The notes beneath the pieces were generated by a model that made no database searches, was not told the origin of the DNA, and saw only the letters and a list, made by a program, of their open reading frames with translations. Position numbers and translations under genes: made by a program. This document shows, in pieces, positions 1 through 7,731 of a DNA stretch of 64,000 bases. Every line of letters starts with the position of its first letter. The stretch's first letter is position 1. The stretch covers positions 62,001-126,000 of the forward strand of contig NZ_WJFC01000001.1 of the NCBI RefSeq assembly GCF_009725235.1, given 5' to 3'. Origin of the DNA: Scytonema sp. UIC 10036 (GTDB lineage: Bacteria > Cyanobacteriota > Cyanobacteriia > Cyanobacteriales > Nostocaceae).

Positions 1-336
1 CACATACCAAGCAACAATGGCGGCGTCAGCCATAGCAATGCTCACAAGCGCAAACAGGCGTGCTGTTTCAAGTAGGCTTTGCACGGTTTCTTCTTGCTTA
101 GCCACAATTTGGGTAATTGTGTAAAGCTGACCGGGTGGTTTAGAAGTACCGTTCAAGTCATTTGCCCAGAAGAAAGCAATTTCTGTTTGCTCTCGCGTCC
201 TTTGAGAGGAATGAGCTTCGCCAAGTTGCTGCACTTCTCTAACTTGACCTGCGTAATCTCGGCTTGGTAGCAATTCTGAGTATTTACTAAACTTGTTAAC
301 ATTTAATGCTACCGACTCAGAAGACGAATTTACGTC
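1..336 (-). pseudogene. 5'-truncated vanadium-dependent haloperoxidase / PAP2-superfamily fragment (runs off window)
   Basis: The minus strand is open from an in-frame stop at 337-339 to the window edge and has no ATG. The translation contains EIAFFWAND, then TITQIVAKQEETVQSLLETA and ARLFALVSIAMADAAIVAWY. This is the pattern of the middle of bacterial vanadium-dependent haloperoxidase/PAP2 proteins, just before the domain that holds the vanadate or phosphate site. The roughly 200 N-terminal residues expected in this family are missing, because the next gene (415) starts divergently. I read it as a 5'-deleted remnant. The rest lies outside the window, so catalytic residues cannot be checked. 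Confidence 0.6.
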
Positions 337-414
337 TTAGGGGTACAAGTCGTAGCGCCTGTTTTATGAAAAACTTAAGCTTTAGAAGCTAAAACCTCTT
401 CTCTGGAGTTCTCC

Positions 415-720
415 ATGTCAAACTTAGTCTCTCCCCTCGAACCCGCCGTCTTAATCACCATCATTGGGGAAACGGTGCTGAAAGACCGTATTGTCAAACT
501 ACTGAAAACCCATAGTGTAAGCGGCTACACTATTAGTCAAGTTCAAGGTGAGGGCGGACACGGAAGACGCTTGTCAGACTTACCAGGCTACAACACTAAT
601 ATTGAAATCAAGACCATTGTTTCATTAGAAGTATCTGATGCTATCCTTTCAGCATTGAAAGAGGAGCAGGGTAAGCATGCCATGATCGCTTTCCGACACA
701 ATATAGATGCTTTCTATTAA
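415..720 (+). CDS. PII-like signalling protein (SbtB/DUF-type PII fold)
   Basis: A 101-residue protein with a GGAG ribosome site 7 nt before the ATG. The pattern resembles small PII-like proteins such as cyanobacterial SbtB: a first beta strand (VLITIIGETVLKDRIVKLLK), a GYTI segment, a glycine- and arginine-rich loop (GEGGHGRR) where SbtB binds adenine nucleotides, then NIEIKTIV and a last strand. It lacks the C-terminal CGPxGC redox loop of Synechocystis SbtB, and no sbtA transporter gene lies beside it. It probably senses a nucleotide and controls a transporter or enzyme, but the partner is not visible. It could belong to another PII-like subgroup. Confidence 0.6.
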   Translation: MSNLVSPLEPAVLITIIGETVLKDRIVKLLKTHSVSGYTISQVQGEGGHGRRLSDLPGYNTNIEIKTIVSLEVSDAILSALKEEQGKHAMIAFRHNIDAFY

Positions 721-961
721 TTAACTTCGCAGCACTCCTACCTAAAATTGAAAAATCAGATTTTACGATCGCAATGTCAGCCTTGAGACAGTCGCAGATT
801 GGGAGTGGTATCAATACTTGTCGGTTAAGCCTTTTTTCCTCTCCTGTACCCTCTGCATCCCTTGCTTGTCTGAATGGAGAATCTTCTCAGCCCTTGTAGT
901 ATTGAATAAGATTCCACAATTGCGTCACTCTGAAGCGATTATCAGTAAAAATTTGGCAAGG

Positions 962-1123
962 TTACTGATTACCGATGACTTCATCCAGATTTATACTTAA
1001 TTTATGTAAGCGTGCTAATTGTTCTGCTCTTCTTTTCGCTTCAGTTGCTTCTTGTTTGGCAGCAATTGCTTCTTCGGTGGGTACGGGTATTAATTTACCA
1101 TTTAGGGAGATAAGGGCGAGGGG
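962..1123 (-). pseudogene. C-terminal remnant of a Uma2-family (DUF820) gene
   Basis: The minus strand reads LNGKLIPVPTEEAIAAKQEA, then EAKRRAEQLA, and ends DEVIGNQ-stop. This is nearly the same tail as the complete Uma2 gene at 27830-28714 (LNGELIP...EEAIAAKQE...EAKRRAEKLAERLRQLGIDLDEVE). Nothing upstream in this frame matches the catalytic domain, so it is a 3' fragment. The coiled-coil KQE repeat is present only once here. Confidence 0.6.
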
Positions 1124-1144
1124 GTGTTGAACTCGCCCTTTTTT
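1112..1144 (+). terminator. Rho-independent terminator
   Basis: AAGGGCGAG (1112-1120) pairs perfectly with CTCGCCCTT (1132-1140) across an 11-nt loop, and a run of T follows to 1144. It could end transcription from the PII-like gene before the next gene at 1207. Confidence 0.6.
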
Positions 1145-1206
1145 ATAAGTGTTGCTATAGTAGTTAATAACACATTTTTGTCAGTGCTATAGCGGATACC
1201 ATCAAT

Positions 1207-2991
1207 ATGCCTAAAGATGACCAAAACCGGATTAAACACTTTACTACCCTCAAAACTAAATACCAAGCAACTCAATATCAAGATGTATCACCCACTAGTC
1301 CTCTGTATCTTATACTTAGAAAAGTTGACTTGGGGATTAAACTCAATCTATTAGACACTGAATGGTTAAGAGAGCAGAAGCTTGGATTTATATGCCAAGA
1401 ACAAGAAGATAAATTAAGGGATTTTGTCAATTTAGGCGTAGAATTCTCACAATTAAAAGCCAAGTATAAAGCTACAAATCATAGTGTTTCCTGGCAAGAT
1501 AGTCCTTTATATTTCATACTTTGTAAAATTGAATCAGGACAATTACTTACGTCTGGGGAAGTTCATTGGCTAACTTCAAACGGTCTATCTCAGACAAATG
1601 CGATCGCTCAAGATATTCAGCAATTCACTCAACTTAAATCTAAGTACAAAGCTACTCAATATCAAAACTCTTATCCTGATAGTCCTCTATATCAAATCTT
1701 GAAAAAGTTAGAGTTAGCAGAACTTTTGAATGATTTTGAATATAACTTTCTCTTAGATAACAAACTCTTGGAAACCGCAAATATTTTTAAACTACAAGAG
1801 TCAGAAAAAAAGAATATATTTGCTCAGTTAATAGATAAATATCAAGCAAAAAAACATTCCGAGCGCTCGTTGTTGAGTCCCTTGTATCCAATCCTACAGA
1901 AAATCGATGCAAGAAATAATTTAAGTGAATCAGAAATTCAATGGTTGGAACAGCAAGGGCTAAGCGAAACAATTGCTATTGCTCAAGAGTTGGAAAAAAC
2001 ACGAGAATTTGCTGCCTTAAAAGTTAAGTATAAAGCTACAGGATATGAGGATTGCTCTCCTAAAAGCCACCTGTATAAAGTTCTCAAAAGACTTGAGTTA
2101 GACAGTAAGTTAAGCGAACAAGATCTTAACTTTATGAAAAATCGTAAACTGACTGAAACAATCGCGATCGCGAATCAAAAATACGCTTACACTTTGAAGG
2201 CTAAAATAGAATCAGGAGAGACTCTCAACGAATCAGAAATTCAATGGCTGAAAAATAATGGCTGTGAAAATATTATTACTCTTTTTCAAAAACGGCACTT
2301 TATCATGCTTAAGAAAAAGTATGGTTTAATAGATTTTACGAATAAATTAACACTAGAGCCATTTTATCAGATTCTACTAAAACTGGAGAGAAACGAAAGA
2401 TTAGAGCCCCTACTATTTTTTAACCTTGTAGAACAAGATTTATTATCTCGTGACGGAAAGGTTGCTCTGAAATATTACAGCCTAGAAGCAGAATTTTATG
2501 TCCAAGAATTTCAGCGATCGGGAAATAAATGGCATATTCCAACTGCCAGTAGTTATTGGCGTAAGGCAAACAAATCCGAGCAAGCTTTACAGTTAACTAA
2601 CTTAGACTTAAACCAAATAAAAGACAATACTCTCAAATCAGCAATTTTAGTCACTAGAGGTGCGGCATTCAGAGATCTTGATAAATTATTTGATGCTGAA
2701 AGTTGTGCAAAAAAAGCTATGCAATATCATGCGCTCAGTTATCAGCCTTACACATTAATGGGAGCTATTGCCTATGACAAAGGTGACTATCCAAATGGAG
2801 ATTATTGGTTTAGAGAAGCAATCCAAAGGGGTGCTAAAACTGAAGATATCGATGATGAAATCAAGCGAGTAGTTAGGAATACAAAAGATGAAGAAAAAAG
2901 ACACACTGCAGCCGCATACCTACTCAAAAAAGATAGCGAACGGTATGCTTGGGCAAAAGCTTATCTCAAAAAATCGAAAGATAAGGGTTGA
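1207..2991 (+). CDS. Large repeat protein with TPR-like C-terminus, function unknown
   Basis: 594 residues, no signal peptide or membrane segment. About six divergent 60-70-residue repeats begin near residues 11, 79, 141, 206, 268 and 375. Each has the pattern F-x-x-L-K-x-KYKAT-x-Y, then SPLYxILxKLE, then ExxWLxxxxLxETxAIA. The last ~160 residues (AILVTRGAAFRDLDKLFDAE..., YTLMGAIAYDKGDYPNGDYW) look like two or three tetratricopeptide repeats, which usually bind other proteins. The neighbours are a HipA-like remnant and a Uma2 gene, which suggests accessory DNA. The repeat family is unfamiliar to me and I assign no function. Confidence 0.75.
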   Translation: MPKDDQNRIKHFTTLKTKYQATQYQDVSPTSPLYLILRKVDLGIKLNLLDTEWLREQKLGFICQEQEDKLRDFVNLGVEFSQLKAKYKATNHSVSWQDSPLYFILCKIESGQLLTSGEVHWLTSNGLSQTNAIAQDIQQFTQLKSKYKATQYQNSYPDSPLYQILKKLELAELLNDFEYNFLLDNKLLETANIFKLQESEKKNIFAQLIDKYQAKKHSERSLLSPLYPILQKIDARNNLSESEIQWLEQQGLSETIAIAQELEKTREFAALKVKYKATGYEDCSPKSHLYKVLKRLELDSKLSEQDLNFMKNRKLTETIAIANQKYAYTLKAKIESGETLNESEIQWLKNNGCENIITLFQKRHFIMLKKKYGLIDFTNKLTLEPFYQILLKLERNERLEPLLFFNLVEQDLLSRDGKVALKYYSLEAEFYVQEFQRSGNKWHIPTASSYWRKANKSEQALQLTNLDLNQIKDNTLKSAILVTRGAAFRDLDKLFDAESCAKKAMQYHALSYQPYTLMGAIAYDKGDYPNGDYWFREAIQRGAKTEDIDDEIKRVVRNTKDEEKRHTAAAYLLKKDSERYAWAKAYLKKSKDKG

Positions 2992-3041
2992 TGAAGTTGC
3001 ATAGAGTTTAACAAAATGTGGAAATTAAGAGAGTAAGTTTA

Positions 3042-3137
3042 TCAAGAACACTCTCGAATCAATGCTTTTAGTCTAAGCTCAACAGCTTGCTTACTGAGTT
3101 CTTTAATACGAGTTCTTAAATCTTCAATCGTTTTCAT
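3042..3137 (-). CDS. Very small ORF, hypothetical
   Basis: A 31-residue, charged, helical-looking ORF (MKTIEDLRTRIKELSKQAVE...) overlaps the 3' end (EEAENLELIISELEQK-stop) of another open minus-strand frame. The ATGA overlap resembles translational coupling in small antitoxin-type operons. I do not recognise either piece; it could be chance. Confidence 0.25.
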   Translation of the reverse strand: MKTIEDLRTRIKELSKQAVELRLKALIRECS

Positions 3138-3241
3138 TTTTGCTCCAATTCTGAAATAATAAGTTCTAGGTTTTCTGCTTCTTCGTAAAGTTTATCTGCT
3201 CTGCTAACTAATAAGCTAGTTTTGCATTTTCTTTTCCAAAC

Positions 3242-3568
3242 GTGTGTATTAATGCAACGATTAACGAGCAAAAACAGAAACGCTCAGTTCAGGCTTACGC
3301 AAATAAATGTTTCTCAGCATTTTATGGTAATATTGATGATAAAAAGACTCTTAAAACTTTTGATGTGTTCTCACTCGTTGCTCACAGCTATCCCGAAGCT
3401 GCTTGTGTATGGTTAGCGCAACTTGAAAATATTTCAAACGCAAATGTATTAAAGATTTTTAATCGCATTAATTGTTCTCGTATCTCCACCAATACAAGTA
3501 ATTTTGCTCGGAAAATTCTGGAAATAAATAAACATAGGTTACTTAGCTTGAAGGAAAGACTATCTTGA
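3242..3568 (+). pseudogene. C-terminal remnant of a HipA-like protein
   Basis: The frame contains FDVFSLVAHSYPEAACVWLA, then IFNRINCSRIS, and ends FARKILEINKHRLLSLKERLS. This is the usual ending of HipA-domain kinase-like proteins in cyanobacteria (…RIS…FA-x-K-x-L-E-x-N-x-x-RLL). The kinase core of more than 200 residues is absent, and the first ~25 residues of this frame look random. I call it a 3' fragment of a hipA-like gene. Confidence 0.5.
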
Positions 3569-3674
3569 AAACACCAACAACACTATTTTTAGCGTGTCTT
3601 GACCCCATCGGGCTGGTTTTGCACCGAATTAAATATTCAATGGTAAAGTCGAATATATATGGAGGTAGTAAGTT

Positions 3675-4331
3675 ATGACCCAAGCCCAAACACAAACCGA
3701 AACAAAATTATACACCTTCGATGAGTTTATCGAATGGTATCCTATTGACTCGGAAGTCCGGTACGAATTGTATGATGGAGTAATTGTCGAGATGCCTAAA
3801 CCTAGGGGGAAGCATTCAAAGTTAACAGGTTCTCTTGGCGGGAAATTACTTACAGTCATTGATAAAATGGGTAAAACCGATATTTGGTTTATTCCTAGAG
3901 AATCAATCGTTAGGCCTTTGCGCGACAAGTCTGGGTACGAACCGGACATCATTGTTTTGGATGAAGACACTATCGGTGCTGAGACGCGGTGGGAAAGTGA
4001 GTCAGTTATTGAAAAAGCTACTTCGGTTAAGTTAATAGTAGAGGTTGTTAGTACCAACTGGCAAGACGATTACCACGACAAACGTCGCGATTATGAAATT
4101 ATGGGTATTCCCGAATTTTGGATTGTAGATTATGCTGCTTGGGGAGGGCGTGAATTTATTGGCTATCCTAAACAATCCACTGTCTTTGTATACCAGCTAG
4201 TTGACGGGGAATACGTAAAAACAACCTTTAGAGGAAATGATGTAATTGTCTCTCCTACATTCCCTGATTTTAATTTGACTGCACAACAGGTTTTTGATTT
4301 GGCTGTGAAACCTGGAACTGCCGAAGCATAA
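3675..4331 (+). CDS. Uma2-family PD-(D/E)XK endonuclease-like protein (DUF820)
   Basis: 218 residues with a clear GGAGG ribosome site 9 nt before the ATG. Uma2 hallmarks appear in order: YELYDGVIVEM near residue 40, YEPDIIVLDED near 97, and LIVEVVSTNW-x-DDYHDKRRDYE near 128-150. The last of these supplies the acidic residue and Lys of the nuclease core. It ends IPEFWIVDYAAW…, then a C-terminal region FPDFNLTAQQVFDL. Uma2 proteins are abundant in filamentous cyanobacteria and usually stand alone. Their in vivo substrate is not established. Confidence 0.85.
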   Translation: MTQAQTQTETKLYTFDEFIEWYPIDSEVRYELYDGVIVEMPKPRGKHSKLTGSLGGKLLTVIDKMGKTDIWFIPRESIVRPLRDKSGYEPDIIVLDEDTIGAETRWESESVIEKATSVKLIVEVVSTNWQDDYHDKRRDYEIMGIPEFWIVDYAAWGGREFIGYPKQSTVFVYQLVDGEYVKTTFRGNDVIVSPTFPDFNLTAQQVFDLAVKPGTAEA

Positions 4332-4346
4332 ATTCACTGATATAAA

Positions 4347-4583
4347 GTAGGCAATGGTGGTAATATCGATATCACTGCCGGTTCATTATCTCTAACTAAT
4401 GGTGGACAATTATTAGCTGGAGTGGATGAAAAAACTAATACGCTTCCTTTAACCGATGCACAGCAGCAAGAACTTGATCGACGCCTAGAAAGGTATCAGC
4501 AAGAACCTACCTCTGGTTCTACATGGGGAGAAGTCAAGCAAAGATTAGGCCTGCTTGTCTTGAATCGCGAATGTTCTCAATAA
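4347..4583 (+). pseudogene. Mosaic remnant: TPS-adhesin repeat joined in frame to an addiction-module antitoxin piece
   Basis: One open frame without a start reads VGNGGNIDITAGSLSLTNGG, a TPS-adhesin repeat as in the protein at 33314-39487. It continues in frame into LTDAQQQELDRRLERYQQEP…WGEVKQRL, typical of the 'putative addiction module component' antitoxin family, and ends LVLNRECSQ-stop. That ending resembles the adhesin's own C-terminus (LVLSRECR). It appears to be an antitoxin fragment embedded in a decayed adhesin 3' end. Not likely to be expressed. Confidence 0.5.
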
Positions 4584-4715
4584 TCATAAATTGAGTTAAA
4601 TGCGATAAGACGGGTACGGCTTGCGCTTCGCGATTGCGAAAATTAGTAGAATTGTAGTTAGGCGTTTGTTCTGTAACCTTTATAAATCTAACTTAAGATA
4701 AGGCAGTGAAAAACC

Positions 4716-4955
4716 ATGAATGCTTATAAAAAATATATTACTATTGAAGACCCCAAATCTGTTATTTTGTCCGATCTACCCTTTCAGCCAGGAGAACGAG
4801 TGGAGGTGATTATCTTGGCTCAAAGCAATGAAAGAGTAGTTTTGGCATCACAATTACGAGAGCTATTAAAGGACACACAAGCATTACACGCCGATCGCCC
4901 TCTAACAGACGAAGAGATCGCAGCAGAAATTGAAGCTTACCGTCAGGGAGAATGA
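4716..4955 (+). CDS. Type II antitoxin of a VapBC-like pair
   Basis: 79 residues: an AbrB-like N-terminal part (ITIEDPKSVILSDLPFQPGE, RVEVIIL) and an acidic tail (LTDEEIAAEIEAYRQGE). This is the usual form of cyanobacterial antitoxins that precede PIN toxins. Its TGA overlaps the ATG of the following PIN gene by 4 nt (ATGA at 4952), showing translational coupling. The partner toxin is frameshifted, so this antitoxin is probably an orphan. Confidence 0.65.
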   Translation: MNAYKKYITIEDPKSVILSDLPFQPGERVEVIILAQSNERVVLASQLRELLKDTQALHADRPLTDEEIAAEIEAYRQGE

Positions 4956-5364
4956 AAGTAATTATTGATACGAATATTTTAGTTTCTGCTGCAATAATAG
5001 GAAAAAATCCAGAAGCAGTTATTTTATTTATTGTGACTAATCCAAATTATGAGTGGATAGTGTCAACAAAATTTTAGTGGAATATAAGGAGGTTTTGAGT
5101 CGAAGCCGTCTGAAGTTAACCCAGGAGCAAAAAGAGAGATGGTTTAATATTCTTGATGCTGTAACAACACTCATTGATGTTAATATTGAGATTGATTTTC
5201 CACGAGATTACAAGGATGCCAAGTTTCTTGCACATGCAGTTGCATCAGAAGCAGATTTTTTGATTACAGGAGATAGAGACTTTACTGAAGCTGAAGCATT
5301 AGTGAAGACTACAATTATTTCAGTGTCTCTATTTAAGAAATTGGTTTGTGATACGAGGGAATGA
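4952..5364 (+). pseudogene. PIN-domain toxin gene with a -1 frameshift
   Basis: It begins MKVIIDTNILVSAAIIGKNP (the first PIN aspartate is in DTN) and runs to WIVSTKF-stop near 5075. The next frame carries the rest without a gap: ILVEYKEVLSRSRLKLTQEQ, DFPRDYKDAKFLA and ADFLITGDRDF (further acidic PIN residues). Families of this type have STE-ILVEYKEVLSR, so one base is missing in the ACAAAATTTTAG stretch around 5068-5079. The full length would be about 137 residues. Confidence 0.65.
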
Positions 5365-5545
5365 TATGTGTATCAGTTTACAGTAGCTTGCAGAGCGATC
5401 GCACGAACTGAACAGACAAATTTATCGGCGATCGCCATAAATGCTGTCACGAAAATTAGTAGAATTGCGGAATTCACTACAATACCTTTGCCAATTGTGA
5501 AGAGAGGTGGTGGTAGTGAAGTGAAGTTAAAGAATGCAAGAAGTT

Positions 5546-5730
5546 TAGTACGACAACGAGACTTTGACGAAGGGGTATGCCAGTTGTGGGTGGAGAATCG
5601 AAATGGGCGTGCGATCGCAAACAGTGAAGGGGTATGCCAGTTGTGGGTGGAGAATCGAAATGGGCGTGCGAATATTGGTGGTGAAGAAGGGGTCTAAAGA
5701 TCCCTTCTTCAAAGTCTCGTTGTCGTACTA
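5546..5730. repeat. 185-bp palindromic element with internal direct repeat
   Basis: A perfect 21-bp inverted repeat bounds it (TAGTACGACAACGAGACTTT… at 5546-5566; its complement at 5710-5730). Inside is a direct repeat of about 43 bp (GGGGTATGCCAGTTGTGGGT…, twice, from about 5572 and 5629) and a hairpin GAAGAAGGG/CCCTTCTTC. The open frame across it is not protein-like. A related element lies at 52847-52983. Confidence 0.55.
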
Positions 5731-5820
5731 GGTGAAATGAGAAAACCTGAAAAAAGAAGAGGGCAATAGTAGTAGAGTTGTTGTTTACCACAACGACAAC
5801 TCAGAAAGCAACAAAAGCCC

Positions 5821-6018
5821 ATGTTAGAAATTCTAGCACTTTTACAATGCCTACAACCTCATGTCAAATCAAAAACAGTGCGTCAATTGAACCAGATCGT
5901 GCAAGCAATGCTTGCGATGACAGGACTATCGACTCTCAAATGGTCAATTGGTGATGAGTCGAGAGTGTCAGTAGTCACAGGGGATAACCACAGCGATCCC
6001 TTTGGTAAGTTTCGCTAA
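5821..6018 (+). pseudogene. N-terminal remnant of a DDE-type transposase
   Basis: The first ~36 residues (MLEILALLQCLQPHVKSKTV, RQLNQIVQAMLAMTG) match the start of a common cyanobacterial transposase family, which continues with a VTMLGISRW-type motif. Here the sequence diverges straight after LAMTG and the frame ends at 6018, leaving no catalytic domain. The preceding hairpin at about 5775-5805 (GAGTTGT…ACAACTC) may come from the end of the insertion sequence. Confidence 0.45.
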
Positions 6019-6124
6019 CGTATATAGCTGATACAAGATAAAATAAAAAAGGTAGTAAAAGGATAGTATGACAGTAGAAAGCTATGCTAAAAGTGTAAAA
6101 ATAGTAATTACAAGAGGTGTAAAG

Positions 6125-6334
6125 ATGGAAACTACAATTAATAGACAAGAACTACTTCAACTGATTTATGCTCATTTAGACATAGTACCAGACAACATTT
6201 TAGAAGAAGTTCTAGAACTTTTAGAGGAAGAAAAATATCTTATAGACTATGACTTAGCAATGGAAGATATCAAAATAAATGGAACAGTTCCTTGGGAAAA
6301 ACTTAAAAAAGAAATGAAAAGGGACGTAGCGTGA
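6125..6334 (+). CDS. Antitoxin of a degraded RelE/ParE-type module
   Basis: 69 residues starting METTINRQELLQLIYAHLD. An AGAGGTG ribosome site before the ATG at 6125 makes this start more likely than the upstream ATG at 6068. It is acidic and helical (ILEEVLELLEEEK, AMEDIKINGTVPWEKLKKE), as in antitoxins that accompany RelE/ParE toxins. Its stop overlaps the GTG start of the next frame. The partner toxin is truncated, so the antitoxin is probably an orphan. Confidence 0.5.
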   Translation: METTINRQELLQLIYAHLDIVPDNILEEVLELLEEEKYLIDYDLAMEDIKINGTVPWEKLKKEMKRDVA

Positions 6335-6498
6335 GTTATAAAATAGAATTTTCCAATGCAGCGTCAAAACAATTCAGAAAGTTATCGGAAAGCCTTCAGG
6401 AACGCATACAAATAAAGATTGATGAACTAGCCACAGAACCCCGCCCAAACGGGGTGAAAAAGCTAAAAGATCGAGAAAACGCTTATTTTAAAGGTTAG
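6331..6498 (+). pseudogene. RelE/ParE-type toxin, 3'-truncated
   Basis: From a GTG the frame reads VSYKIEFSNAASKQFRKLSE, then ELATEPRPNGVKKLKDRENA and YFKG-stop, 55 residues. Family members continue with YRIRVGDYRILYEI… to about 85-90 residues and need that part for catalysis. The homology stops exactly where an antisense HigA fragment begins (about 6493), marking a recombination joint. Confidence 0.6.
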
Positions 6499-6609
6499 TT
6501 GTTCTACTACTTTCAAAATCCTTTCGTACTCTTCCTCTGTGTCAATTGCAACAGGAACCACTTCAGCCAACAAATTGCGATAAGTGCTTCGATCAAAAGT
6601 AAGGATCAT
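6463..6609 (-). pseudogene. HigA-type antitoxin, N-terminal fragment
   Basis: On the minus strand, MILTFDRSTYRNLLAEVVPV, then AIDTEEEYERILKVVEQLT, is the standard N-terminus of HigA-like antitoxins encoded after higB. After LT the frame runs into the antisense of the truncated RelE gene and stops at 6463. The HTH domain is missing. Confidence 0.6.
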
Positions 6610-6775
6610 TTTTCCACTTTCCTTTATCGTATTCGGCGTGTGTTAGAAAATATTTGTAGTAAATTACTTGGTTCTCATAATCGATACCAACAATCAGACG
6701 ATAGTCATTGCCTTTAATATTAAAGACAGTAAAATTTCCAACCGCTTCAGCATCCAGGTAAATTTTACGGACATC
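6593..6775 (-). pseudogene. HigB-type toxin, C-terminal fragment
   Basis: On the minus strand, DVRKIYLDAEAVGNFTVFNI, then KGNDYRLIVGIDY and THAEYDKGKWKNDPYF-stop, is the characteristic C-terminal two-thirds of a HigB mRNA-interferase toxin. An in-frame stop lies just before DVRK and no start exists, so the N-terminus is lost. It overlaps the downstream higA fragment by 17 nt, as in intact higBA operons. Confidence 0.65.
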
Positions 6776-6782
6776 TTATCAG

Positions 6783-6893
6783 ATTGTTCTACAACAGGCA
6801 GAAGAAATTCGGCAGTATTGGGAAGAGCGCAATCGCGAACGAATTGCCCAGATTGCCACAATACCACCGAAACCTGGTCAAGAAGCAGCTTGA
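6783..6893 (+). pseudogene. Unrecognised C-terminal protein fragment
   Basis: A plus-strand frame reads IVLQQAEEIRQYWEERNRER, then IAQIATIPPKPGQEAA-stop. Composition and codon use look coding, but there is no start and no identifiable domain. It probably is the 3' end of a deleted gene inserted beside the higB remnant. Confidence 0.3.
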
Positions 6894-6937
6894 GCAAAAC
6901 TTCAGGCACGAAAAGTCAAACGTGCGAATCTCACCTT

Positions 6938-7195
6938 CTAAAATTCATCGATAAGCTTCCGACGGTGCTTGATGCGGTAAATAGTAACAATCTGAGCATC
7001 ATCATCTATGTCATAGAGGATGCGATAGACTCCTACTCTTTGAGAATACCCTGAATCGCCCTTGAGTTTCTTGGCATCTGGTGGGCGTAGATTCTGACCT
7101 AAATCATTAGTGTGTTGGGCGATTAGTCGAGTATAGTCCCTGGGTATATCGGCGAGGTCTTTCATTGCTTTGGGGAGAATTTGAACTGTATACAC
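6938..7195 (-). CDS. RelE/ParE-family toxin
   Basis: 85 residues starting with GTG immediately after the antitoxin stop. It shows the RelE/ParE pattern from end to end: MYTVQILPKAMKDLADIPRD, LRPPDAKKLKGDSGYSQRVG, VYRILYDIDDD and IYRIKHRRKLI. The basic C-terminal segment is that used for ribosome-dependent mRNA cleavage or gyrase binding in this superfamily. Together with the gene at 7196-7408 it is the only type II pair in this part of the window with both partners full length. Confidence 0.8.
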   Translation of the reverse strand: MYTVQILPKAMKDLADIPRDYTRLIAQHTNDLGQNLRPPDAKKLKGDSGYSQRVGVYRILYDIDDDAQIVTIYRIKHRRKLIDEF

Positions 7196-7408
7196 TTATA
7201 CCTCTATACCCAATTCCGCTTTAGCTTGCTCCCAAGAAATAGCCTCACCCTTTTGTTCCCGTGCTTGACGAATTTCTTCGGCATCTTCTAAGTCTTCTAG
7301 AAGAGTCAACAGTTGTTCCCAATCTTCTAAACTAAGGAGTACGGCAGACTTCTTTCCTTCCGCATTTACGACAAACTGTACTTTCTGTGATAACTGTGTA
7401 GCGTTCAT
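7196..7408 (-). CDS. Phd/YefM-like antitoxin
   Basis: 70 residues: VQFVVNAEGKKSAVLLSLED, then WEQLLTLLEDLEDAEEIRQA. This is the common cyanobacterial antitoxin upstream of RelE/ParE toxins: a short DNA-binding N-terminus and an acidic toxin-binding helix. It abuts its toxin without a gap (TAA then GTG). Autoregulation through the palindrome at 7424-7439 is plausible. Confidence 0.75.
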   Translation of the reverse strand: MNATQLSQKVQFVVNAEGKKSAVLLSLEDWEQLLTLLEDLEDAEEIRQAREQKGEAISWEQAKAELGIEV

Positions 7409-7423
7409 TGTTTAATTAAATAA

Positions 7424-7439
7424 TATTCTTTATAGAATA
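7424..7439. promoter_or_regulatory. Possible TA operator
   Basis: TATTCT-TTAT-AGAATA is a perfect 6-bp inverted repeat 15 nt upstream of the antitoxin ATG and overlaps -10-like sequence. TA antitoxins normally bind such sites. Position and symmetry are the only evidence. Confidence 0.35.
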
Positions 7440-7469
7440 ATTTTAAAGTTGCACTTCTACCTTACCACT

Positions 7470-7730
7470 CTAGCAAGAAATTGAGTTCCAAGCTAATCTA
7501 CCCCAATATAAAGTTAAAGTACGTGTTGACCGAACCATGCATTTATTTGTGGGGTTTCCCCTCAACTCCCCGCTCCCTGCAAAGGTGCCTCTTCTTTGAC
7601 TTGGAAGCAGAGGCTTGTTCTTACGTGTTGGGATTTGGCACGCAAATGGAAGTGATTGAACCACCCCAATTGCGCGATCGCATTCTGGAACTTGCATATA
7701 CAGCGATTTCTTACCACACAAACACGATCG
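7470..7730 (+). pseudogene. C-terminal remnant of a WYL-domain transcriptional regulator
   Basis: Two frames give WYL-protein C-terminal pieces: EIEFQANLPQYKVKVRVDRT at the start, and later ACSYVLGFGTQMEVIEPPQL with RDRILELAYTA. About 60 bp between them (near 7535-7590) is unrelated filler ending in a stop in the first frame. The order and spacing fit one gene that suffered an insertion. Confidence 0.5.
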
Positions 7731-7731
7731 C

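Noticed and set aside
79..270. 63-residue plus-strand ORF
   Set aside because: It is antisense to the haloperoxidase-like fragment, whose minus-strand translation is far more protein-like.
5368..5697. 109-residue plus-strand ORF with repeated VCQLWVENRNGRA
   Set aside because: It is produced by the direct repeat inside a palindromic element; the opposite strand is equally open. No family or ribosome site.
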